Positions 35,384 to 43,136 of a stretch of DNA of 64,000 bases are shown piece by piece. Made by a program: the position numbers and the translations under genes. The notes below the pieces were generated by a model that saw only the letters and a program-made list of their open reading frames with translations, did not search any database and was not told the DNA's origin. Location: the NCBI GenBank assembly GCA_958296135.1, contig CATQHZ010000001.1:3348001-3412000 (forward strand), in the 5' to 3' direction. Each line of letters begins with the position of its first letter. Positions within the stretch are counted from its first letter, which is position 1. The stretch comes from an uncultured Poribacteria bacterium. Lineage in GTDB: Bacteria; Poribacteria; WGA-4E; WGA-3G.

Positions 35384-35989
35384 ATGCCGTATAGCCATTT
35401 TACGCTAGATACAGTGCGGGACGCATTTCAATTAGAAAGGGTTAACGCCCGGGGTATCTTTGCTGATGTTGAACCTATGAAGCCCAGTGAACTTCTCACC
35501 GCCGTGTTGGAGCGAAGTGTGCCTTTAGCCACCGCTATCGGTACCGAGAAGGCAAAATCCGAAATGATTGTCGCCCAGGTGCTCATTGAACTCGGCGAAC
35601 TTTTAGAAAACCGCGTCAGCCTTTTTTCAGGGATTGACTTCAACGTTGATAAAGATGTCGGCTTGACAGGTGTGGCTGATTTTTTGATTAGTCTATCTCC
35701 GTGGCAATTTTCTTTGGAAGCCCCCGTCATTATCCTTGTTGAGGCGAAGGACGATGACTTGGAAATTGGCCTCGGACAATGTGTCGCAGAGATGGTGGCT
35801 GCCCAACGTTTTAACGCCACGAAAGGGAATAACATCCCCCGAGTTTATGGGGCCACCACGACAGGCGTAATGTGGCGGTTCCTCAAATTGGAGGGCCGGA
35901 CATTCCACGTTGACATGGTGCCTTATCCGCTCGTGCCGTGTGATAAAATCCTCGGCATCCTCGCGAGTATGGTGGCACAAAAGGTGTGA
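35384..35989 (+). CDS. Hypothetical protein with PD-(D/E)XK-like core
   Basis: A 201-residue protein I cannot assign to a named family with confidence. It has GIDFNVDKDVGLTGVADFLI followed by APVIILVEAKDDDLEIGLGQ; the 'Asp ... Glu-Ala-Lys' spacing fits a PD-(D/E)XK nuclease-like core. The later QCVAEMVAAQRFN helix and GATTTGVMWRFLKLEG strand complete a pattern seen in many cyanobacterial hypothetical proteins. The ATG at 35384 has CGGAGGG upstream. It ends 25 bases before rqcH and could be co-transcribed. Confidence 0.7.
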   Translation: MPYSHFTLDTVRDAFQLERVNARGIFADVEPMKPSELLTAVLERSVPLATAIGTEKAKSEMIVAQVLIELGELLENRVSLFSGIDFNVDKDVGLTGVADFLISLSPWQFSLEAPVIILVEAKDDDLEIGLGQCVAEMVAAQRFNATKGNNIPRVYGATTTGVMWRFLKLEGRTFHVDMVPYPLVPCDKILGILASMVAQKV

Positions 35990-36014
35990 GACGACGAACT
36001 AGGAGGAAATTTTC

Positions 36015-37754
36015 ATGTCCTACGATAGCTTAACCTTACGTCTTGTTGCAGAAGAACTGCGCGAAACGCTTTTGGGCGGCACCTTCAGGCATATTGAACA
36101 AGCAAACCCGACAACCTTTTCGTTCAAGGTTGTTCGCGGGGTTGATACGCGCTGGCTGACAATCTCCGCGCATTCGGTGCACGCGCGCGCGCATCTCATC
36201 AACCGGCCACCGCCCGGACAGAAGCAGTCCTATCTCGCCGATTTTCTCACAACGCACCTCAGGCGTGGCATTATCACCGCAATCGAACAACTCGGCTGGG
36301 ATCGGATTCTGAAAATCACTGTCCAACCCGTATCCGATGAACCCATTCAGCCATCGCCGAAGGCGCTCATCGCGGAATTTATGGGGAAGCATAGCAACAT
36401 TATCCTCATAGATGCAATGGACGACAGAATCTTGGAGAGCCTCAAGCATATTGACGAAACGCAAAGCCGGCACCGGGAAGTCTTGCCAGGGGAAACCTAC
36501 TGTTTGCCGCCGCAACAAGAGAAGGCAAATCCATTGGCACTCGATAATGCAGGGTTTACTGCCATCGTTGAAAGTCTCCCACAGGTAACTTGGCGCGGGC
36601 TGTTTAACAACATCGATGGACTCAGTCCGACACTCGCCAAGGAGATTGTCGCGCGGGCAGAAAAGATGCCGCCCTGGGAAGCGTATCAGCAGGTCATCGC
36701 CTATCTTGACGCGGCGCGCGTTGCCCCGCAACTGCTCCTTGATGAAACCACACCGATTGCCGTCTCTCCACTGCCGCTGCACCAATGGCCCAATGCTATC
36801 TGCCAAACGTTTGACACGATGAGCGCGGCACTCTGTGCCTATTACGAAGCGATTACTTTGAAAGAGACAATGGCATCGGAGCGGCGCACGCTCACGCAAG
36901 CGTTGGATAAACAGCAAAACCAGCTGCAACGAAAAACGAAAGGGCTGCAGACAGATTTAGCCCGCGCCGAAAAATCGGAGGATTACCGCATTCAAGGCGA
37001 ACTCCTCCTCGCGAATTTGCACAACATCACCCGAGGACAAACGGAAGCAACGTTGCAAAACTACTACAGTCCGGCATTGGAGACACTCTCGATTCCGCTG
37101 AATCCGGAGCAGAGCCCCTCCGACAATGCACAGGCGTACTTCAAGAAATATACGAAAGCGAAACGCGGACGGACGCGCATCCTCCAACTCATCGCAGAAC
37201 TGGAGGCAGAAGAGAAAGTGCTGCAGCTGTACGCCGCCCAACTGGAAGCGGCGGCGACGCTAGACGCACTGCAGCAAATTCGCACGGCGTTCATCGCGAA
37301 CGGGTATCTCAAGGCGCATCAGCGGAAAAAGCAGAAACAGCCGGTAAGCGAAGGACCCTTCCGAAAATACACCTCCGCGAACGGGTTTCAGATGTATGTC
37401 GGCAGGAACAGCCAGTCAAACGATTTGCTTCTGCGCCAGATTGCGAAACCGCGTGATATGTGGCTGCACGCGAAGCAAATCCACGGCTCGCATGTCATCA
37501 TCCGAAACCCGGAAAACCGCCCGGATATTCCGATGCCGACGTTGTTGCAAGCGGCGCAACTCGCCGCCTATTACAGCAAAGCGCACCACGCGAGTTATGT
37601 CCCAGTGGACTACACATGGGCGCGGTATGTGGTGAAGCGGAAGGGGAACGTCGCGGGGTATGTCCATTATACACATGAGAAGACGTTGTATGTGGAACCG
37701 GCACTGCCATCGTCAAAAGAAGATGAGACGAAACGCAATAATAGGACCCGGTAG
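36015..37754 (+). CDS. rqcH: NFACT family protein RqcH (ribosome quality control)
   Basis: A 579-residue NFACT protein, the bacterial relative of eukaryotic Rqc2. It binds stalled 50S-peptidyl-tRNA complexes and directs C-terminal alanine tailing. It has an N-terminal NFACT-N domain (LIAEFMGKHSNIILIDAMDDRILESLKHI, quoted in part), a long coiled coil (about residues 285-430) and an NFACT-R domain with FRKYTSANGFQMYVGRNSQS, DMWLHAKQIHGSHVIIR and YVPVDYTWARYVVKRKG. ATG 36015 has AGGAGG upstream. The family was earlier annotated as fibronectin-binding protein. Confidence 0.93.
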   Translation: MSYDSLTLRLVAEELRETLLGGTFRHIEQANPTTFSFKVVRGVDTRWLTISAHSVHARAHLINRPPPGQKQSYLADFLTTHLRRGIITAIEQLGWDRILKITVQPVSDEPIQPSPKALIAEFMGKHSNIILIDAMDDRILESLKHIDETQSRHREVLPGETYCLPPQQEKANPLALDNAGFTAIVESLPQVTWRGLFNNIDGLSPTLAKEIVARAEKMPPWEAYQQVIAYLDAARVAPQLLLDETTPIAVSPLPLHQWPNAICQTFDTMSAALCAYYEAITLKETMASERRTLTQALDKQQNQLQRKTKGLQTDLARAEKSEDYRIQGELLLANLHNITRGQTEATLQNYYSPALETLSIPLNPEQSPSDNAQAYFKKYTKAKRGRTRILQLIAELEAEEKVLQLYAAQLEAAATLDALQQIRTAFIANGYLKAHQRKKQKQPVSEGPFRKYTSANGFQMYVGRNSQSNDLLLRQIAKPRDMWLHAKQIHGSHVIIRNPENRPDIPMPTLLQAAQLAAYYSKAHHASYVPVDYTWARYVVKRKGNVAGYVHYTHEKTLYVEPALPSSKEDETKRNNRTR

Positions 37755-37812
37755 ACGCAAAAACGTATAATAGAGCCCGGTAGGCGCGGTTGCAAACTGC
37801 GCTAAATTTTTG

Positions 37813-37840
37813 TTGACATCATTTGTGATTGTGTTATATT
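37813..37840 (+). promoter_or_regulatory. Sigma70-type promoter for the interrupted secreted-protein gene
   Basis: A perfect TTGACA (37813-37818), a 16-base spacer and TATATT (37835-37840) lie before the ATG at 37923, which has AGGAGG upstream. Confidence 0.8.
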
Positions 37841-37922
37841 ATTCTCCAATTAACATAGGACAGACGCTGCAAGAACCCCGTGCTGGAACCTAACGCTGGC
37901 GCGGTCCTAGTAGGAGGCATCC

Positions 37923-38390
37923 ATGATGAAACGATTTATTACAGCATCCCTGCTCTGCGTCCTCACGCTTTTTGGGACAGGCGCGACGCAGGCCTTAGAC
38001 GAATGGGTATTCGTTGACATTGAACCCTACGCAAACACGAAACTGGTCGACCACGAATGGTGGACGCTCGCCAAGGGGGACAGCACTTTCTCCCGCCTGC
38101 CAATCGGCGAGGTAGAGGATTTTGACGGCCCCGATAAAAAGGTCCAATTCCAGATTATTGACGGGGCCATCGTCATTTTCGGCACTAACGCGGCGAAGTG
38201 GCCGAAGGCAGTCGAAGACATCGTCGTCGATGGCAAGGCGAAGTTTATCTATTTCCTCCATGCAACCGGATGGGAACAGAACGGCGTGCCGAGTTACAAA
38301 TTCGTCATGAACTATCAGGATGGCAAAAAGGAGGACGTTCCTAGCTTCCGAAAATCGAGACACATCGTGATAAAAGCGGATTTATCGTGA
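37923..38390 (+). pseudogene. Secreted protein, 5' half, interrupted by a TnpB element
   Basis: A 155-residue reading starts with a signal peptide (MMKRFITASLLCVLTLFG, cleavage near TQA/LDE). It continues as a beta-rich domain (EWVFVDIEPYANTKLVDHEW..., KFIYFLHATGWEQNGVPSYKFVMNYQDGKKEDV), quoted in part only. After GKKEDV (base 38340) the sequence changes to mobile-element DNA and ends in SFRKSRHIVIKADLS. The missing C-terminal part is at 39924-40234 in a frame that rejoins exactly if the element is removed. The intact protein would be about 245 residues, function unknown. The truncated product may still be made from its strong promoter. Confidence 0.75.
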
Positions 38391-38431
38391 TAAACGCCAA
38401 CATAAGTGCTATACGAAGTGTTACCGTGTTG

Positions 38432-38533
38432 GGCTCGGTCGAGCGTGCAGTGTTATTCGGGAGACCGAATAACACCTCTTCGGCTCAGCAGATCGTGCAG
38501 TGTTTTTTGTAATAACAAAAAACACATCTTCGG
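38432..38533. repeat. Two tandem 50-bp units with compensatory hairpins
   Basis: Units start with GGCTC at 38432 and 38482 and share CGTGCAGTGTT, then AACAC and TCTTCGG. The hairpins are GTGTTATTCGG-GAGA-CCGAATAACAC (38450-38475) and GTGTTTTTTGT-AATA-ACAAAAAACAC (38500-38525). Each is a perfect 11-bp stem. The outer five pairs are conserved, while the inner six differ completely yet remain paired, which indicates selection on structure or a mechanism that copies one arm from the other. Confidence 0.9.
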
Positions 38534-38684
38534 AAACCGGTTTGGAAACCTTTGCAAACCTGCCTACACGAGCTGCAGCAGCGTGTATTCACGCTCGCCT
38601 ACACGCCCGCCCGCCAATGATATCACCGCCAGCGCATTGCCCATCCTAGTGATATAGGCGAAACACGGCAGACGGGAACACCTC

Positions 38685-39767
38685 ATGAAAACGCATAATA
38701 TTGCACTGCGCCCGACAACGGCACAGGTTCAACAATTTCATCAGCACGCGGGATACCGCCGATTTGTCTATAACTATGCTTTGTCCGATTTCAAAGCAGG
38801 GTTAGCTGAAGGCGAATGGCGGAATGGGCGCACGCTACGCACTCGGTTTAATGCCGTAAAAGATACGCAGTTTGACTGGCAGAAACCGCTCATCGCCCGC
38901 GTGGCATCACATGCCTTTGATGATTTTAACACGGCGTGTCAACGGTGGAAAAACAAGCTGTCCAAGTTTCCAAAGTATAAGCGGAAGTCGGGTAAGCAGT
39001 CGTTTCGCGTTGACAATAAACGCAATGCGATAAAATGTGAAGGTAAACGGCTTTACCTACCGAAGATAGGTTGGGTGCGGACGTTTGAAGCGTTGCGGTT
39101 TAAAGGTGACGTGATGCGCGTAGTGATTAAGAAGCGAGGGCATCGTTGGTTTGCATCGGTGCTCGTCGAAACCCTGTCAATGGTTTCCAAGCCCGATTTA
39201 CGTGGTTTGCCTACCGTGGGCATCGATGTCGGTATCAACACCCTCGCCACTTGCTCCGATGGACGCACTTTTGAAAACCCGCGCGCCTTGGCCCGTTTTC
39301 AACGTCAACTCCGCCGTGCGCAACGCGCCCTAAGTCGTTCAGTCTATCGCAGTCAGAATTGGTGGAAGAAGAAGGAACGTGTTGTCCGTATCCACTATCG
39401 TATCGCTTGCATCCGCGAAGACGCGCATCACAAGGCCAGCACGGCGATTGTGAAAGGTGTCTCAGCAATCGGTATAGAATCTCTGAACGTGAAAGGCATG
39501 ATGAAAAACCGCCGGCTTGCGAAGGCATTATCAGACGCGGCACTCGGTGGATTTCTCTCCAAGTTGAAGACGAAAGCACAGGCACTTGGCGTGCATATTG
39601 AGGAAGCCTCTCAGTGGTTCGCTTCATCGAAGACGTGCAGTGCTTGTGGACATAAGAAGGATACCCTCACGTTATCGGAACGTGACTATCACTGCAGCGG
39701 GTGTGGATTGCGGATAGACCGCGATTTGAACGCTGCAAGGAATTTGGAACCCTCGCCGCTGGTTTGA
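38685..39767 (+). CDS. tnpB: TnpB, RNA-guided endonuclease of IS200/IS605-type element
   Basis: A 360-residue TnpB. The N-terminal helical region has ALRPTTAQVQQFHQHAGYRRFVYN and the RuvC-like nuclease residues are all present: Asp in GIDVGIN (about residue 185), Glu in IGIESLNVKGM (about 263) and Asp in RIDRDLNAARNL (about 347). The zinc finger CSACG ... CSGCG lies near 320-340. TnpB nucleases use an RNA made from the element's 3' end to cut DNA, helping the element persist. The enzyme therefore looks active. It has no tnpA beside it and no obvious strong ribosome site. Confidence 0.95.
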   Translation: MKTHNIALRPTTAQVQQFHQHAGYRRFVYNYALSDFKAGLAEGEWRNGRTLRTRFNAVKDTQFDWQKPLIARVASHAFDDFNTACQRWKNKLSKFPKYKRKSGKQSFRVDNKRNAIKCEGKRLYLPKIGWVRTFEALRFKGDVMRVVIKKRGHRWFASVLVETLSMVSKPDLRGLPTVGIDVGINTLATCSDGRTFENPRALARFQRQLRRAQRALSRSVYRSQNWWKKKERVVRIHYRIACIREDAHHKASTAIVKGVSAIGIESLNVKGMMKNRRLAKALSDAALGGFLSKLKTKAQALGVHIEEASQWFASSKTCSACGHKKDTLTLSERDYHCSGCGLRIDRDLNAARNLEPSPLV

Positions 39768-39923
39768 CGGAGAGGTAAAACGCCTGTGGAGCTCGTGTCA
39801 GACCTCAATGTAAACGCATTTCAGTGTGTTTCGGAGGCAGTGAGTGTTGAAGCAGGAACTTTAGAAATCGGACAAACTCATACGGACTTGTCCAGATATG
39901 TCTCGATTTCAGGGAACAGGAAC
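39768..39923 (+). ncRNA. Candidate omega-RNA (reRNA) of the TnpB element
   Basis: The 156 bases between the tnpB stop and the element's right end have no frame but strong folding potential. AAACGCA (39812-39818) pairs with TGTGTTT (39825-39831). GAAATCG (39864-39870) pairs with CGATTTC (39904-39910) around GGACAA (39870-39875)/TTGTCC (39888-39893). A GTTGAAGCAGGAAC segment at 39846 resembles right-end sequences of TnpB elements. In known TnpB systems the scaffold is at this place and the guide is the DNA just beyond, here beginning TAGAGATGATCTCC. This is inference by position and structure. Confidence 0.5.
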
Positions 39924-40234
39924 TAGAGATGATCTCCGGTTTTAACTCCGATGATTGGTGCCACGAAGGAACTGAGCTCAAGGACGATAATTCTGTCTGG
40001 GGCTGGATTAAAAAGGAAGGCCCGCCCTGTGGGCACGCCGGGCTCATTACCACGAAGTGGGAAAACCCGCGACCCGATGTCAAAATCGCGACGATAGACG
40101 CTATCTCTCTTGAATTAGGCTCCGTGCCTGTCATTCCGGCGATTACGTTAGGCGAGGCGACGCTCGCCGTAGAACCAGCGGAGAAATTGGCTATCACGTG
40201 GGGCAGTCTGAAACGCGTTCGTGATGAACTCTAG
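39924..40234 (+). pseudogene. Secreted protein, 3' half, downstream of the TnpB element
   Basis: About 101 residues, from EMISGFNSDDWCHEG to the C-terminus LKRVRDEL, continue the protein begun at 37923. It carries GHAGLITTKWENPRPD and TIDAISLELGSVPVIPAIT, which read as the C-terminal beta-strands of the same fold. It has no promoter or ribosome site of its own and begins right at the element's right end. The gene ends in a classic terminator at 40254-40293. Confidence 0.75.
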
Positions 40235-40253
40235 GAGTCTGTTTAACGCAAGG

Positions 40254-40293
40254 AAGCGCGAGACTGGATTTCGTTCCACGGCTCGCGCTTTTT
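40254..40293 (+). terminator. Rho-independent terminator of the interrupted gene
   Basis: AAGCGCGAG (40254-40262) and CTCGCGCTT (40282-40290) form a perfect 9-bp stem with a loop of about 19 bases, followed by a T-run (TTTTTG). Confidence 0.85.
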
Positions 40294-40354
40294 GTTTGCA
40301 TCCTTAACATGAACGGCGGGAAACCATAGAAATCTGCGCAAAACGAAAAATTTA

Positions 40355-40383
40355 TTTGCAATTGTGCCGTTTTTGTGTTAAAA
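40355..40383 (+). promoter_or_regulatory. Sigma70-type promoter for glyA-folC
   Basis: TTGCAA (40355-40360), a 17-base spacer and TAAAAT (40378-40383) precede the glyA ATG at 40421. Confidence 0.75.
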
Positions 40384-40420
40384 TTCTGTTTTCACGAATG
40401 CACGCACGGAGAAAAATGAA

Positions 40421-41692
40421 ATGAATAAATTGTTATCCGAAGTCGACCCGCAAATCGTTAAGATTGCCCAGAAGGATCTCGCACGACAACAAAACGCGCT
40501 CATGCTCATCCCATCCGAAAACTACGCGAGCCGCGCCGTGATGGAAATACAAGGAAGCATCCTCGCAAACAAATACGCCGAAGGCTACCCCGGCGAACGC
40601 TACTATAACGGATGCGAGTTCATGGACGAAGTTGAATCCCTCGCAATTGAACGAGCGAAGGCACTCTTCGATGTTGAATGCGTCAACGTCCAACCGCACG
40701 CAGGCACGCAGGCGAACATGGCGGTTTACTACGCCTTGCTTGAACCCGGCGACACGATACTCTCCATGTCCCTCAGCCACGGCGGACATCTGAGCCACGG
40801 CGATGCCGTCAATTTTTCCGGACGCTACTATAACGTCGTAACGTATGGCGTGAATGCAGAAACCGAACGGATTGACATGGACGAAGTCTCGCGACTCGCT
40901 CAGCAGCATCGGCCCAAACTCATCGTTGTCGGCGCGACAGCGTACCCGCGCCAGTTTGATTTCGCCGAGTGGCGGCGTGTTGCAGATTCCATCGGTGCCT
41001 ATCTGCTCGCGGATATTGCCCACATCGCGGGGCTCGTCGCCGGCGGCGCTCATCCGAGTCCTGTGCCTTATAGCGATGTCGTCACGACGACAACCCATAA
41101 GACACTGCGCGGGCCTCGTGGTGCCATCGTGATGTGCAAGGCAGAACATGCCGCAAAAATCGACAGGGCGGTGTTCCCAGGCTTGCAAGGCGGGCCCTTC
41201 CTGCACACCATCGCTGCGAAAGCGGTAGCGTTTAAGGAAGCAAGTGAACCGGCGTTCAAAGCGTATCAGGCGCAAATTGTCAAAAATGCGGCCGCACTCG
41301 CAGCACGGTTAACACAAAACGGTTTCAGACTCGTGAGCGGCGGAACGGAAAATCACCTCATGCTCGTCGATTTGACTTCCAAATACGAGAAATTAAGCGG
41401 GAGACAAGCCGCCGACCATTTGGAAGATGCCGGCATTATTGTGAATAAAAACAGCATTCCTTTCGATAAAAGGAAGCCGCGCACGACAAGCGGCATCCGC
41501 CTCGGCACACCGATGATAACAACACGCGGGATGAAAGAGGAACAGATGCACCTGATCGCCGACTTCATCGCGGAAACCTTGGAGAACCGGCAGAAGACAG
41601 CCATCAAACGGCGCATCCGCGAGAAAGTGGCGGAATTGTGCACGCAATTCCCGATATACGGATACCTGTCCGCCCCAAAATTGCCAGAATAG
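40421..41692 (+). CDS. glyA: Serine hydroxymethyltransferase
   Basis: A 423-residue PLP enzyme that converts serine and tetrahydrofolate to glycine and 5,10-methylene-THF. It shows [58 protein letters not shown] and the PLP-lysine motif [16 protein letters not shown] (about residue 225). Length and motifs are complete. The stop (TAG) overlaps the folC start GTG by one base, placing two folate genes in one operon. Confidence 0.98.
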   Translation: MNKLLSEVDPQIVKIAQKDLARQQNALMLIPSENYASRAVMEIQGSILANKYAEGYPGERYYNGCEFMDEVESLAIERAKALFDVECVNVQPHAGTQANMAVYYALLEPGDTILSMSLSHGGHLSHGDAVNFSGRYYNVVTYGVNAETERIDMDEVSRLAQQHRPKLIVVGATAYPRQFDFAEWRRVADSIGAYLLADIAHIAGLVAGGAHPSPVPYSDVVTTTTHKTLRGPRGAIVMCKAEHAAKIDRAVFPGLQGGPFLHTIAAKAVAFKEASEPAFKAYQAQIVKNAAALAARLTQNGFRLVSGGTENHLMLVDLTSKYEKLSGRQAADHLEDAGIIVNKNSIPFDKRKPRTTSGIRLGTPMITTRGMKEEQMHLIADFIAETLENRQKTAIKRRIREKVAELCTQFPIYGYLSAPKLPE

Positions 41693-43053
41693 TGGACTAC
41701 AACGCAGCGATAGCCTACATCACCGAATTTATTGATTATGAACGGAGTCCTGACTTCTCACGGCAGGCGCGCCTTTATAACCTCAACCGCATCTCGCACC
41801 TATTAGGATTACTTGGAAACCCGCAGGAACGGCTGCGCGTTGTCCACATCGCGGGAAGCAAAGGAAAGGGCTCAACGGCGGCACTCATCGCGTCAATTCT
41901 CAGCTCCGCCGGCTATAAAACAGGATTGTTTACCTCGCCGCATCTGAGGACACCGAGGGAACGGTGCCGAATCAATGGTGAACTCATTTCCAAAACGGAC
42001 ATCGCGCTAGCCATTGAGAAGATGAAACCGGCGATTGATGAAGTGTCGCGTTCGGAATTTGGGCGCGTCTCCTTCTTTGAAATCTATACGGCACTCGCCT
42101 TCTGCTACTTTGCCGATAAAGCGACAGACTTCGCTGTCGTTGAGGTAGGATTAGGCGGACGCCTCGATGCAACAAACGTGGTGAACCCAGTAGCAACCGT
42201 CATCACGCCGATTGGTTTAGAACACACGGCGATCCTCGGCGAAACCTACACCGCTATTGCAGCGGAAAAGGCGGAGATTATTAAACACGGCTGTCCACTT
42301 GCCTTGGCCCCCCAAGTTCCGGCGGCACAAGCAGTTTTTGAGAAAATTGCGTCTGAACGGGCGGCACCAATCATTTCCGCGGCGGCCAACAACAAGTTGC
42401 GCCGCGCGCGCTTACAAAGCGCGACTACCGAGACTCGTGCATCTGTACCGGTAGGGCAGCACTTTGACGTGGAAAACTACCCAGGGCTTTTTATCCCGCT
42501 CTTGGGAGAGCATCAATGCATCAATGCCGCAACCGCTATCGCGGGAATTGAGTGCCTCAAACAGCGCGGATATACTATGCCACGTGAAAGCGTCTATCGC
42601 GGCATCGCGCAGGTGGAGTGGCCCGGGCGGATGCAGGTAATTCAGGATTCGCCGATTGTCCTGCTTGACGGTGCACATTCGCCAGAATCCATGCGGCTTT
42701 TATGCCGAGAGATACGCCGAAACTTCCGTTACAACCGGCTGATCTTCGTTGTAAGTCTCATGCGGGATAAGGCAGTGAAGGAAGTCGGCAAGATAGTCTG
42801 TCAAGATGCGGATGCCGTGATTGTCACGGAGGTATCCGATAACCCGCGGGTAATGCCTGCTCATGACATTCATCGCGCATGGCAAACGATGTGTCAAGAG
42901 GTCACCGTCTGTCCAACACCGAAGGAGGCACTGAGGACAGCCTTGGCATGGGCATCGTCAGAGGAGCTCGTCTGTGTGACAGGTTCGCTCTACCTCGTCG
43001 GTGAGGTTCTGCATCTGAAACTTGACACCCAGTCCGAAGATATGATAACGTAA
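41692..43053 (+). CDS. folC: Folylpolyglutamate/dihydrofolate synthase
   Basis: A 453-residue FolC, which adds glutamates to folates. It has the P-loop HIAGSKGKGSTAALIAS (about residue 50), FTSPHLRTPRER, EVGLGGRLDATNVV and C-terminal LLDGAHSPES. The GTG at 41692 was chosen because it overlaps the glyA stop and gives normal family length; the frame is open a little further upstream inside glyA. A palindromic repeat (42406-42423) adds RRARLQSATTE in a variable loop near residue 240 without breaking the frame. Confidence 0.93.
   Translation: MDYNAAIAYITEFIDYERSPDFSRQARLYNLNRISHLLGLLGNPQERLRVVHIAGSKGKGSTAALIASILSSAGYKTGLFTSPHLRTPRERCRINGELISKTDIALAIEKMKPAIDEVSRSEFGRVSFFEIYTALAFCYFADKATDFAVVEVGLGGRLDATNVVNPVATVITPIGLEHTAILGETYTAIAAEKAEIIKHGCPLALAPQVPAAQAVFEKIASERAAPIISAAANNKLRRARLQSATTETRASVPVGQHFDVENYPGLFIPLLGEHQCINAATAIAGIECLKQRGYTMPRESVYRGIAQVEWPGRMQVIQDSPIVLLDGAHSPESMRLLCREIRRNFRYNRLIFVVSLMRDKAVKEVGKIVCQDADAVIVTEVSDNPRVMPAHDIHRAWQTMCQEVTVCPTPKEALRTALAWASSEELVCVTGSLYLVGEVLHLKLDTQSEDMIT
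42406..42423. repeat. Palindromic repeat inside folC (ARLQSA type)
   Basis: GCGCGCTTACAAAGCGCG is read in frame as ARLQSA and is identical over 18 bases to the copy in lnt (24528-24545). Confidence 0.9.
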
Positions 43054-43136
43054 CCGGAAGCGTTATGGAAACGTGCCTACCAGAAATGAGAGATTTGCGC
43101 AAGTCCTATTCACAAAAAAATCCATAGGAGGAAATA

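Larger units (their letters stand above)
38341..39923 (+). mobile_element. TnpB-carrying element with terminal inverted repeats, no TnpA
   Basis: The element is about 1.58 kb and splits a gene. Near its ends it has a 15-bp inverted repeat with one mismatch: AAATCGAGACACATC at 38352-38366 and the complement of AAATCGAGACATATC at 39895-39909. Just inside the left end is a direct repeat ATCGTGATAAA (38364, 38384). Two 50-bp palindromic units (38432-38533) lie upstream of tnpB, the only gene. Removing 38341-39923 joins GAC GTT C and TA GAG ATG in frame (D-V-L-E-M), so there is no target duplication. The exact boundary is uncertain by one or two bases. TnpA would have to act in trans. Confidence 0.75.

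Noticed and set aside
36036-36929. A 297-residue minus-strand open frame
   Set aside because: It is antisense to rqcH and has no recognisable domain.
38406-38657. Small plus-strand reading across the palindromic units
   Set aside because: It spans the tandem hairpins and has no ribosome site; the structure is better explained as non-coding.
40433-41275. A 280-residue minus-strand open frame
   Set aside because: It is antisense to glyA, which is certain from its motifs.
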